The notes beneath the pieces are model-generated. The model did no database searches and had not been told where the DNA came from. It saw nothing but the letters and a program-made list of their open reading frames with translations. The position numbers were made by a program, and so were the translations under genes. A stretch of DNA of 64,000 nt, taken from NCBI RefSeq assembly GCF_023015625.1, contig NZ_JALKAH010000002.1, positions 62,001-126,000 of the forward strand. The letters are read 5' to 3'. This stretch comes from Yoonia sp. F2084L (GTDB lineage: Bacteria; Pseudomonadota; Alphaproteobacteria; Rhodobacterales; Rhodobacteraceae). Below, one piece after another: positions 29,871 to 37,937 of this stretch (positions within the stretch are counted from its first letter, which is position 1; each line of letters begins with the position of its first letter).

Positions 29871-30703
29871 GCCAGCCACCTTTTGCGACGACGATAACTT
29901 CGCACGTCGCGGAATGACTTTCGTCCCTCGTCGGACATGCCCAGGTAAAACTCTTTGACGTCGGGGTTGTCGCGCAGTTCGGCAGCCGGACCTTCCATGA
30001 CGACGCGTCCGCTTTCCAGAATGTATCCGTGGTGCGCGAACCGCAAAGCGACATTGGTGTTCTGTTCGGCCAGCAGGAAGGACACGCCTTCGTTTTCGTT
30101 CAGGTTCTTCACAATTGTGAAAATCTCTTCGACCAGTTGCGGGGCGAGGCCCATTGAGGGTTCATCCAAAAGGATCGTCTCGGGCCGTGACATCAGCGCG
30201 CGCCCAATGGCGCACATCTGCTGTTCACCGCCTGAGGTATAGCCGGCTTGGCTTTTGCGCCGCTCTTTCAGACGTGGGAAATAGTTGTAGACCAGTTCAA
30301 GGTCATCATTGACCTTGGCGCTGCCGTCGCGCCGCGTATAGGCGCCGGTCATCAGGTTTTCTTCGATGGTCAGGTGCTCAAAGCAATGGCGACCCTCCAT
30401 GACCTGAATAACGCCACGCTTCACCAGATCAGACGGAGAGCTGTCCTGGATGCGCTCGCCGCGATAGGTGATTGAGCCTTTGGTCACCTCACCGCGCTCC
30501 GAGTGCAGCAGGTTCGAAATCGCCTTCAATGTCGTCGTCTTGCCAGCGCCGTTGCCCCCCAAAAGGGCCGTGATGCCGCCTTTGGGCACATTTAGCGACA
30601 CGCCCTTCAGCACAAGGATCACGTGATTGTAGATCACTTCGATGTTGTTGACCTCTAGCAGGGTCTCAACTTTTGCATCGTCCAGCATAGCGCTTTGATC
30701 CAT
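29867..30703 (-). CDS. Branched-chain-type ABC importer ATPase, LivF type
   Basis: ATPase of 278 residues with Walker A GGNGAGKTT, signature TSGGEQQMCAIGRAL, Walker B ILLDEP and the compact LivF architecture. The N-terminus is slightly extended. The C-terminal tail (SYRRRKRWLA) is basic. It works with the LivG-type ATPase and two permeases of the same operon. It lies downstream of the binding-protein gene, separated by a hairpin. Confidence 0.9.
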   Translation of the reverse strand: MDQSAMLDDAKVETLLEVNNIEVIYNHVILVLKGVSLNVPKGGITALLGGNGAGKTTTLKAISNLLHSERGEVTKGSITYRGERIQDSSPSDLVKRGVIQVMEGRHCFEHLTIEENLMTGAYTRRDGSAKVNDDLELVYNYFPRLKERRKSQAGYTSGGEQQMCAIGRALMSRPETILLDEPSMGLAPQLVEEIFTIVKNLNENEGVSFLLAEQNTNVALRFAHHGYILESGRVVMEGPAAELRDNPDVKEFYLGMSDEGRKSFRDVRSYRRRKRWLA

Positions 30704-30721
30704 CTTTAGATTGTTTGGATT

Positions 30722-30745
30722 GGGTGGCCCTATGCAGGGCCACCC
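30722..30745 (-). other. Hairpin between the binding-protein and LivF-type genes
   Basis: GGGTGGCCC and GGGCCACCC form a perfect 9-bp stem with loop TATGCA just after the binding-protein stop. There is no T-run on the minus strand. It probably stabilises the binding-protein mRNA or partially limits readthrough into the ATPase gene. Confidence 0.6.
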
Positions 30746-30754
30746 TGTTGTTGT

Positions 30755-32041
30755 TTAGAGACAACCTGGTTCGATGTTGTTCTCTGCGGCAAAGGCCGCG
30801 GAGTCCTCGGCGATCAGCGGATCAATGACGCTGTCATCCGGCGCAATATAGTCGGTCAGGGCGACCCATTGCGCATCTGCTGCATTCCACTGCTGGACAA
30901 TGCCAAGGCCGGACCCACCGTGGTTTTCGCACGATACGCTGAACTCTGGTCCGATCTGGGACATACCCAGTTCGGCCATGCGGGCCTCGGTGATTTCCAG
31001 ATTTGCCATGCCGTCACGTACCATCGCGGCAGTCACGTCAGACACGCCGTGGATTTCCTGCGCTTTGGCAATCGCCTCGGCTGCCAGCATTGCGGCATAC
31101 ATCCCACGTGTATAAAGCACCGAACCCACGTTTGATCCGTCACCAGCAGCATTGCCAGCTTCGTGCACAAGCGTCCGGATTTCGTCGAACACAGGCAGGT
31201 TCGCATCAATCCGGTTCATGTTCAGCGATTTGTACCCGTCAGCACCGGCGCCCGCTGGGGTCACGTCATGCTCGGCCCCGGCCCACCAGTTGCCGATGAA
31301 GTTTTCCATCGGGAAACCAATGTTGGACGCTTCCTGCACGGCAACCTGGTTCATCACGCCCCAGCCCCACATCAGGACATAATCAGGACGTTCGCGGCGG
31401 ATTTGCAGCCACTGTGATTTCTGTTCCTGACCGGGGTGGTCGACGGCCAGTTGGCTGAGTTCAAACCCGTGCATCGCGGACAGTTCTTCCAGCGTGCGGA
31501 TCGGTTCCTTGCCGTAGGCAGAGTTGTGATAGATCAAAGCGATCTTTTTGCCTGACAGATCACCACCGTTTTCTTCCAGCAGGTAGTTCACCATTACGGA
31601 CGCGGCATCCCAATAGTTCGCAGGGTAGTTGAAGACCCAGTTGAACACTTCGCCATTGGCGGCGGACGTGCGGCCATAGCCCATCGTATGGATCGGGATT
31701 TCATCCACGGTCGCTTTGGGGATGATCTGATACGTGATCCCGGTGGACAGCGGTTGATAGATCAACGCACCTTCGCCCTTGGTGCTTTCATAGCATTCCA
31801 CACCTTTTTCGGTGTTGTAGCCGGTCTCGCATTCGACAATGCGGATCGGCTCACCGCCGATGCCGCCATCGCGGGCGTTCAGCAGGTTGAAATAGTCCTG
31901 ATACCCGTCGCTGAATGGCGTACCACCAGCAGCGTAAGGTCCGGTGCGGTACGACAGGTCAGGGATGACCAGTTCGGCCATCGCCGGTGCAGCGGCTAGT
32001 GTGCCTGCCAAGGCCATTGCGGCCAGTTTCTTCATCTTCAT
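30755..32041 (-). CDS. Branched-chain-type ABC importer periplasmic binding protein (LivK-like)
   Basis: Periplasmic ligand-binding protein (peripla_BP type I) of 428 residues. A signal peptide (MKMKKLAAMALAGTLAAAPAMA) is followed by the mature N-terminus ELVIPDLSYRTGPYAAGG. The frame is open much further upstream, but ATG 32041 has GGAGG at good spacing and gives the signal. The sequence is longer than E. coli LivK (about 370). With two CoA ligases in the operon, an aromatic or fatty carboxylate ligand is more likely than a branched-chain amino acid, but this is inference. Confidence 0.88.
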   Translation of the reverse strand: MKMKKLAAMALAGTLAAAPAMAELVIPDLSYRTGPYAAGGTPFSDGYQDYFNLLNARDGGIGGEPIRIVECETGYNTEKGVECYESTKGEGALIYQPLSTGITYQIIPKATVDEIPIHTMGYGRTSAANGEVFNWVFNYPANYWDAASVMVNYLLEENGGDLSGKKIALIYHNSAYGKEPIRTLEELSAMHGFELSQLAVDHPGQEQKSQWLQIRRERPDYVLMWGWGVMNQVAVQEASNIGFPMENFIGNWWAGAEHDVTPAGAGADGYKSLNMNRIDANLPVFDEIRTLVHEAGNAAGDGSNVGSVLYTRGMYAAMLAAEAIAKAQEIHGVSDVTAAMVRDGMANLEITEARMAELGMSQIGPEFSVSCENHGGSGLGIVQQWNAADAQWVALTDYIAPDDSVIDPLIAEDSAAFAAENNIEPGCL

Positions 32042-32094
32042 CGGTATTTTCCTCCCATAGGTTTTCCGATCGTACTTTGAGCAATTTCGCCCAT

Positions 32095-33171
32095 TTAATG
32101 CGGGAACGGCCAAAGCCGCAGTTTCTCTTTCGTCAGCCGCCAAAGCTGGGCCAATCCATGCGGTTCCTTGATCAGGAAGAACATGATCAGCGCGCCGACG
32201 ATCACCAATTGGAAATGGGCGACCAAATCGGTGGGCCAGCCCATCACATCTACGCCCAGCCATTTCAGCGCGACGGGTAGCAGCACAAGGAATGCCGCCC
32301 CGGCAAAGCTGCCGAAGATCGACCCAAGGCCACCAATGATGATCATGAACAGCACAAGGAACGACTTCTGGATACCAAAGGCTTCACCCACTTCGACAGC
32401 ACCCAGATACACTGCAAAGAACAGCGCGCCTGCGATACCCACAAAGAAGGAACTGACGGCAAAGGCAGTCAGTTTGGCCTTCAACGGGTTCACGCCAATG
32501 ATCTCGGCCGCAATATCCATGTCGCGGATGGCCATCCAGGACCGCCCGATTGTGCCGCGCGTCAGGTTGCGGGCGATGATTGCACAGACCGTCACAAAGA
32601 ACAGGCAAATCAGATATTGTGCCCATGCCGGTGTGCTGGGGCCTGTGACTGCCACGCCAGCGACCAATCTCTCTGGCGCGCTGATCTGGCCGGAGGCAGA
32701 GTAGTTGTAGAACCAGCTGACTTTGTTGAAGAGCCAGACGAGGAAAAACTGCGCGGCCAAGGTGGCAACGGCAAGGTAGAACCCCTTGATCCGCAAGCTG
32801 GGCAGGCCAAAGGCCGCGCCGACCACAGCGGTGATCCCGCCCGCCAACACGATATGGATCATGATGTTCACATCGGGAAAGGACGTCATCAGCTTGTAGC
32901 AGGCATAGGCCCCTACTGCCATGAAGCCGCCCGTGCCCAGCGACACCTGCCCGCAATATCCGGTCAGGATGTTCAGCCCGATCGCCGCAATCGCATAGAT
33001 CAGAAAGGGTACCAGCAGCGAACTGGCCCAATAGTCGTTGATCACAAAGGGGATCACCAACCAGGCCACGGCCATCGTCACCCAGAACCCGATCCGGTCC
33101 AGCTTGAGCGGGAAGGTCTGGTTGTCGGCCACATAGGACGTCTTGAAATCACCGGCCTCACGATAGAGCAT
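32095..33171 (-). CDS. Branched-chain-type ABC importer permease, LivM type
   Basis: Inner-membrane permease of 358 residues with about ten hydrophobic helices. LNILTGYCGQVSLGTGGFMAVGAY (about 65-90) and FAVSSFFVGIAGALFFAVYLGAV are hallmarks of LivM. ATG 33171 is chosen: it follows AGGAG and overlaps the stop of the small membrane gene upstream. It forms the translocation path with the LivH-type permease. Confidence 0.92.
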   Translation of the reverse strand: MLYREAGDFKTSYVADNQTFPLKLDRIGFWVTMAVAWLVIPFVINDYWASSLLVPFLIYAIAAIGLNILTGYCGQVSLGTGGFMAVGAYACYKLMTSFPDVNIMIHIVLAGGITAVVGAAFGLPSLRIKGFYLAVATLAAQFFLVWLFNKVSWFYNYSASGQISAPERLVAGVAVTGPSTPAWAQYLICLFFVTVCAIIARNLTRGTIGRSWMAIRDMDIAAEIIGVNPLKAKLTAFAVSSFFVGIAGALFFAVYLGAVEVGEAFGIQKSFLVLFMIIIGGLGSIFGSFAGAAFLVLLPVALKWLGVDVMGWPTDLVAHFQLVIVGALIMFFLIKEPHGLAQLWRLTKEKLRLWPFPH

Positions 33172-33431
33172 TACATTGCACTCCTTTCGTCGAGGTATTT
33201 GTTGCAAGCTGTGACAACTGCGGCCATGCCCCACAAGAAGACAAGATCATAGAAACTCCTAACCAAGGCTGCGACGTAGATCGTGCGCTCCACGCTTTGA
33301 AAGCTGCTTCCTAAGGCGCCGGGCGATGTTGTGACCCGTAGTTCCCAGATGTTGGCCCCTGTGATTAGGATGCCAAACACAAAGAGGAGTGCTGGAACAA
33401 ATCGAAAGATTGGTTGCAACTGCGCCATCAT
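33171..33431 (-). CDS. Small two-helix membrane protein inside the Liv-type operon (unknown)
   Basis: Protein of 86 residues with two predicted membrane helices (FVPALLFVFGILITGANIW, about 11-29, and a second around 61-76, YDLVFLWGMAAVVTAC). I do not recognise a family. It is tightly placed: its ATG overlaps the LivH-type stop (ATGA) and its TAA overlaps the LivM-type ATG, so it is translated with the two permeases. It may be an accessory of the importer or a passenger gene. Confidence 0.65.
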   Translation of the reverse strand: MMAQLQPIFRFVPALLFVFGILITGANIWELRVTTSPGALGSSFQSVERTIYVAALVRSFYDLVFLWGMAAVVTACNKYLDERSAM

Positions 33432-34426
33432 ACCCTCTCAATAATTCTTTCGCCAAACAGCCCCTGCGGGCGGAACACCAGAAACAGCAGCGCCAGCACA
33501 TAGGCGAACCAGTTTTCAGTCGCACCGCCCAGATAGGGCGCGCCGATCAGATATTCGAAGAGCTTCTCACCCACGCCAATGATCAGCCCGCCGACAATCG
33601 CGCCGGGGATGGAAGTGAAACCACCCAGCATTAGCACTGGCAGCGCTTTCAATGCGATGAGCGACAGCGAAAACTGAACGCCCGATTTCGCCCCCCACAT
33701 GATACCCGCGACCAGTGCCACAAGGCCCGCCAGCGACCACACAAGGATCCAGATAAAGTTGAGCGAGATGCCGACGGATAAGGCTGCCTGGTGATCATCG
33801 GCGACAGCGCGCATCGCGCGTCCTTGCTTGGTGTATTGGCTAAAGGCGATCAGCCCGGCCACAAGGATGATCGCCACGACAGTCGCCACCATATCCAGTT
33901 TGTCGATAAAGAAGCCGAAGAAGTCGTCGCCACCCAATCCGGCTGTTGCCTCTTCCACCCAAAGCGACCCGCCTTGCGGTAAGCCCACTGCCAGTGTCTT
34001 GATGTCTGACCCCCACATCAGATCGCCGACACCTTCAAGGAAGTAGGCAAGCCCGATGGTGGCCATGAACAGAATGATCGGTTCCTGCCCAACAAGATGT
34101 CGGAAAACAAACCGCTGCACGCCCCAAGCAAAGATCACCATGACGATCAGGGTCAGGATGATGGCGGCGAGGACGGGGACGTTCCATCCGAAATAGTGGA
34201 TATCGGTCCCAAAAATCGCGTTGATCAGATGCGCAAAGGGCACCTGACCCGACATGATCCCGGCCAATGTCAGGGCCGAGAACAGCGCCATCACGCCTTG
34301 GGCATAGTTGAAGATGCCGGACGCTTTGTAGATCAGCACAAAACCAAGGGCGACAAGGGCATAGAGGACCCCTGCCATCAGGCCGTTGATGATGACTTCG
34401 ATACCGTACAGGAAATCAGCGGACAT
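33428..34426 (-). CDS. Branched-chain-type ABC importer permease, LivH type
   Basis: Inner-membrane permease of 332 residues with about eight helices. GVLYALVALGFVLIYKASGIFNYAQG (about 18-43) and GGFTSIPGAIVGGLIIGVGEKL are characteristic of LivH. ATG 34426 overlaps the stop of the preceding small secreted gene; GTG 34435 is a less likely alternative. It forms a heterodimer with the LivM-type permease. Confidence 0.92.
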   Translation of the reverse strand: MSADFLYGIEVIINGLMAGVLYALVALGFVLIYKASGIFNYAQGVMALFSALTLAGIMSGQVPFAHLINAIFGTDIHYFGWNVPVLAAIILTLIVMVIFAWGVQRFVFRHLVGQEPIILFMATIGLAYFLEGVGDLMWGSDIKTLAVGLPQGGSLWVEEATAGLGGDDFFGFFIDKLDMVATVVAIILVAGLIAFSQYTKQGRAMRAVADDHQAALSVGISLNFIWILVWSLAGLVALVAGIMWGAKSGVQFSLSLIALKALPVLMLGGFTSIPGAIVGGLIIGVGEKLFEYLIGAPYLGGATENWFAYVLALLFLVFRPQGLFGERIIERV

Positions 34427-34989
34427 CAATTGCACTCCGTTGGAAAAAGCTCACAGGATGCCGGGCTGTTCCCAACCCGTGCTGCCGTTAGAAGTGCTAT
34501 GGTTGCCGTTGGACGTTCCCCGACCAGAAAATTGGTTAAAGAAACTTGAACAAAGCCGTCATCGACCGGTGTGGTTGCCCAACCACCGGCCCGTCGGGAT
34601 GGATTGACGCGCGATAACCCAGCTGGACCCTTACTTCTAAAACTATCCGGAAGAGCCTCATTCCAGTCCGAAACATTAGCGTCCACAGACGCCGAGAGAG
34701 ACATAACTGTACAGTTGCCAATTTCATCACGCTGCATATCAACTACAGACCATCCACCATCATCGGCTACCCAAATTGCTTCGGGTTCAGAACTAAACCC
34801 GAGGTTCTCGGCAAGCTCAGTGATTTGAGCGGCTGATAAGGCGGTCAAATCGTCACGCTGCACTGCCGTATTCGTCAACGCCTGCATAACGCAATACCTC
34901 CAAAAACCATCAAACATACTATCGGCATGGCCTGCGCGCGGCTGCACTATTACACCCACGAAAACTAAGGGAATCACGATTCTAATCAT
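34426..34989 (-). CDS. Secreted protein of unknown function inside the Liv-type operon
   Basis: Protein of 187 residues from ATG 34989 with a probable signal peptide (MIRIVIPLVFVGVIVQPRAGHA). Mature C residues at the WRYC and GNC sites and two near the C-terminus (ASCELFPTEC) suggest disulfides in the periplasm. No family recognised. It overlaps the LivG-type stop by 8 bases and the LivH-type start by 4. Its length, lack of known domain and position between an ATPase and a permease suggest a passenger gene inserted into the operon. Confidence 0.65.
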   Translation of the reverse strand: MIRIVIPLVFVGVIVQPRAGHADSMFDGFWRYCVMQALTNTAVQRDDLTALSAAQITELAENLGFSSEPEAIWVADDGGWSVVDMQRDEIGNCTVMSLSASVDANVSDWNEALPDSFRSKGPAGLSRVNPSRRAGGWATTPVDDGFVQVSLTNFLVGERPTATIALLTAARVGNSPASCELFPTECN

Positions 34990-35815
34990 GTGCCACCCCC
35001 AGATAGGCATCGATCACCTCTTGATTGTTGCGCACCTCATCTGGGGTGCCGTCGCCGATCTTGCGGCCGTAATCCATAACGACGACGCGGTCGGACAGGT
35101 CCATGACCACGCCCATGTCGTGTTCGATCAGGGCGATTGTGGTGCCGAACTCATCGTTCACGTCCAGAATAAAGCGGCTCATGTCCTCTTTTTCTTCGAC
35201 GTTCATGCCCGCCATCGGTTCGTCCAGCAGCAGCAGATCAGGTTCAGCGGCCAGCGCGCGGGCCAGCTCGACGCGCTTTTTCAGACCATAGGGCAGGCGG
35301 CCCACGGGGGTCTTGCGGATGGCCTGAATTTCAAGGAAATCAATGATCCGTTCTACCGCCTCGCGGTTTTCGTTCTCTTCGCGCTGGGCCTTGCCCGCCC
35401 AGATCGCCTGCGCCAGCATGTTGCTTTTGATATGCCCCATACGGCCTGTCATGATGTTGTCGAGCACGGACATACCTTCAAACAAGGCGATGTTCTGAAA
35501 GGTGCGCGCGACGCCTTGGCGGGCCACCTGAAAGGGCTTCATTGGTGGGCGTTTCTGGCCGCGAAAGTAAACTTCGCCCTCTTGCGGTTTGTAGAAGCCT
35601 GAGATGACGTTCAGCATGGATGATTTACCAGCCCCATTCGGTCCGATAATCGCGCGGATTTCGCCTTCGCGGATGTCAAAACTGATCGCCTTGATCGCCT
35701 CGACCCCGCCGAAACGCAGGGTGATGTTGCGCAGATCCATCATGACGCCACCGATCTGGCGCCCGTCCTCGGTCACATACGGCGCGTCTTTGTCCATGAC
35801 AGCGTTCTGGTTCAT
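34982..35815 (-). CDS. Branched-chain-type ABC importer ATPase, LivG type
   Basis: ATPase of 277 residues. Walker A GPNGAGKSS, FQNIALFEGMSVLDN after the Q-loop, the LivG-specific signature LPYGLKKRVELARAL and Walker B LLLDEPMAGMN are all present. Its ATG overlaps the upstream CoA-ligase stop (ATGA). It pairs with the LivF-type ATPase further downstream. Confidence 0.92.
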   Translation of the reverse strand: MNQNAVMDKDAPYVTEDGRQIGGVMMDLRNITLRFGGVEAIKAISFDIREGEIRAIIGPNGAGKSSMLNVISGFYKPQEGEVYFRGQKRPPMKPFQVARQGVARTFQNIALFEGMSVLDNIMTGRMGHIKSNMLAQAIWAGKAQREENENREAVERIIDFLEIQAIRKTPVGRLPYGLKKRVELARALAAEPDLLLLDEPMAGMNVEEKEDMSRFILDVNDEFGTTIALIEHDMGVVMDLSDRVVVMDYGRKIGDGTPDEVRNNQEVIDAYLGVAHD

Positions 35816-37773
35816 GCGGCCACCTGCGCTTTCGCAATCACCGTGGCATCGCGGATGTCGAGCGTGGCTTTGATCTTGCCTTTGCGCCCATCCTCATAGG
35901 TGACTTCGGTTTCGGTATAGATGGTATCAGAGCCGTCATAGAGCGCATCAATCAGGTCTTGATACTTCTCTGCAATCACCGCGCGGCGGACTTTGCGTGT
36001 TCGGGTCATTTCGCCATCGTCCGCGTCCAGTTCCTTGTGCAGCACGAGAAAGCGATGAATTTGGCAGGCCGCCAACATGTCATCCTGCGACACGGAGTCG
36101 TTCACCGCATTCACATGCGCCAGCACCGTATCAAGCACCTGCGGGTGCTGCGATAATTCCTGATAGCTGGAATAAGCGATGTTATTGCGTTCCGCCCAGT
36201 TACCCACTGCTGTCAGGTCGATGTTGATAAACGCGGTGCAACGGTCGCGGCTCGCTCCAAAGACAACGGCCTCAAGGATATTAGGATAGAACTTGAGCTT
36301 GTTTTCGATATATTTCGGGGCAAACAGGCTGCCGTCTGCCATTTTGGATACATCCTTGATCCGGTCGATAATCCGGAGGTGGCCTGAGGTTTCTTCGATA
36401 AAACCCGCATCCCCGGTCGCGACCCAGCCTTCGGGGTCTTTGGTGGATGCGGTGCTTTCAGGGTTGCGGAAATACTCCACGAATGTACCCGGCGAGCGAT
36501 AGAAGACTTCGCCGTTTTCGGCGATTTTCAACTCCACACCGGGCGATGGTACGCCAACAGTATCGGAACGTACTTCGCCGTCAGGCTGCTGTGTGATGAA
36601 AACGGTCGCCTCGGTCTGCCCGTATAGCTGTTTGAGGTTGATCCCAAGACTGCGGTAGAAATCAAACAGCTCAGGGCCAATCGCCTCGCCCGCTGTATAG
36701 CCAACACGCACACGGCTCATGCCGAGGCGGTTTTTTAGCGGACCGTAGACCAGATATTTGCCAATGCTGTGCAGCAAGCGGTCCTTAAATCCGACAGTTT
36801 TCCCATCGAGCAGCTTTGGCCCGACCTCTTTGGCGTGCTCCATGAAATAGGCGAACATCCAGCGCTTGAAGCGGCTGGCGTCTTCCATGCGGATCATCAC
36901 TTGGGTCAGGTGCCCTTCGAAAATCGCGGGTGGTGCAAAGAAATACGTCGGGCCAATTTCGCGCAAATCGGCGTTCATCGTCTCTGCGCTTTCAGGACAA
37001 TTCACGCAGAATGCCGACCAATAGGCCTGACCGATGGAGAAAATGAAATCACCGACCCAAGCCATTGGCAGATAGGCGAGTGTTTCTTCGCCAGCGCTCA
37101 GGTGATCAAATTCGGATGAGTTCTTGGAGGTCTCGATCACATTGCGATTGGACAGCACCACGCCTTTGGGGCGGCCTGTGGTGCCTGAGGTATAAAGCAT
37201 CACGCAAGTATGGTCGTAGGTCAGCGCGTCACGACGTGCGTTCAGTTCTTTGGACAGTCGTGCTTTGGCGGCGCGGCCTTCGTTCTGGATGTCGGCAAAG
37301 GACGTGATTTCACTATGGTCGTATTTGCGCATCCCACGCGTGTCGTAATAGATCACATGGTCGATCCCATGGACCGTTTCCTGCGCCTCGATGATTTTGT
37401 CGACCTGTTCCTGATCGCCCGCAATCGCAAAGCGCGCGCCGCAGTTTTCCAGCACATAGGTCATCTCTTCGACGACGGCGTCCTGATAAAGCGGGACGGG
37501 CACAGCGCCTACCGATTGCACGGCAACCATCGACCAGTAAAGGGCAGGGCGGTTGCGGCCAATCACGGCGACATGGTCGCCAACGCTCACACCCAGATCA
37601 AGCAGGCCCAAGGCCAATGCCTCAACTTCGTCAGCGGTTTCGGCCCAGGTCCAGCTTTGCCAAATCCCGAATTCCTTTTCGCGGTAAGCTGCTTTGTTGC
37701 CATAACGCTTTGCGTTGCGCGCCAACAAATGCGGCACGGAGACCAAGGTCTCTTGCTGGTTTTGATCCGTCAT
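35812..37773 (-). CDS. Long-chain acyl-CoA synthetase-like AMP-forming ligase
   Basis: AMP-dependent synthetase of 653 residues. It has the ATP/AMP motif LYTSGTTGRPKGVVLSN (about 197-213), GQTEATVF, WVATGDAGF and the C-terminal GSLFAPKYIENKLK region, as in FadD15/ACSL-type ligases. ATG 37773 is chosen for its GGGAGG ribosome-binding site. First gene of the Liv-type importer operon, which ends with a second CoA ligase. The operon thus couples carboxylate uptake to CoA activation. It is divergent from a two-component system. Confidence 0.9.
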   Translation of the reverse strand: MTDQNQQETLVSVPHLLARNAKRYGNKAAYREKEFGIWQSWTWAETADEVEALALGLLDLGVSVGDHVAVIGRNRPALYWSMVAVQSVGAVPVPLYQDAVVEEMTYVLENCGARFAIAGDQEQVDKIIEAQETVHGIDHVIYYDTRGMRKYDHSEITSFADIQNEGRAAKARLSKELNARRDALTYDHTCVMLYTSGTTGRPKGVVLSNRNVIETSKNSSEFDHLSAGEETLAYLPMAWVGDFIFSIGQAYWSAFCVNCPESAETMNADLREIGPTYFFAPPAIFEGHLTQVMIRMEDASRFKRWMFAYFMEHAKEVGPKLLDGKTVGFKDRLLHSIGKYLVYGPLKNRLGMSRVRVGYTAGEAIGPELFDFYRSLGINLKQLYGQTEATVFITQQPDGEVRSDTVGVPSPGVELKIAENGEVFYRSPGTFVEYFRNPESTASTKDPEGWVATGDAGFIEETSGHLRIIDRIKDVSKMADGSLFAPKYIENKLKFYPNILEAVVFGASRDRCTAFINIDLTAVGNWAERNNIAYSSYQELSQHPQVLDTVLAHVNAVNDSVSQDDMLAACQIHRFLVLHKELDADDGEMTRTRKVRRAVIAEKYQDLIDALYDGSDTIYTETEVTYEDGRKGKIKATLDIRDATVIAKAQVAA

Positions 37774-37937
37774 GCATCCTCCCAAACGCAATCGCGAACG
37801 ACCTTCAATGTTCCTCCCAAAGGTCGCGTACGATTCTTTTGACAGACAAGTTTTTCAGAAGTTTATCCGAAATGTTGCGAAACCTTGCAAGCGTCACATG
37901 CTCTTGTGGTGTGCCAACCAAGTGCTACTGATATGGG

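Noticed and set aside
30755..35815. True leucine/isoleucine/valine importer (livKHMGF)
   Set aside because: Family names fit, but the flanking CoA ligases make a carboxylate substrate more likely; gene symbols were therefore withheld.
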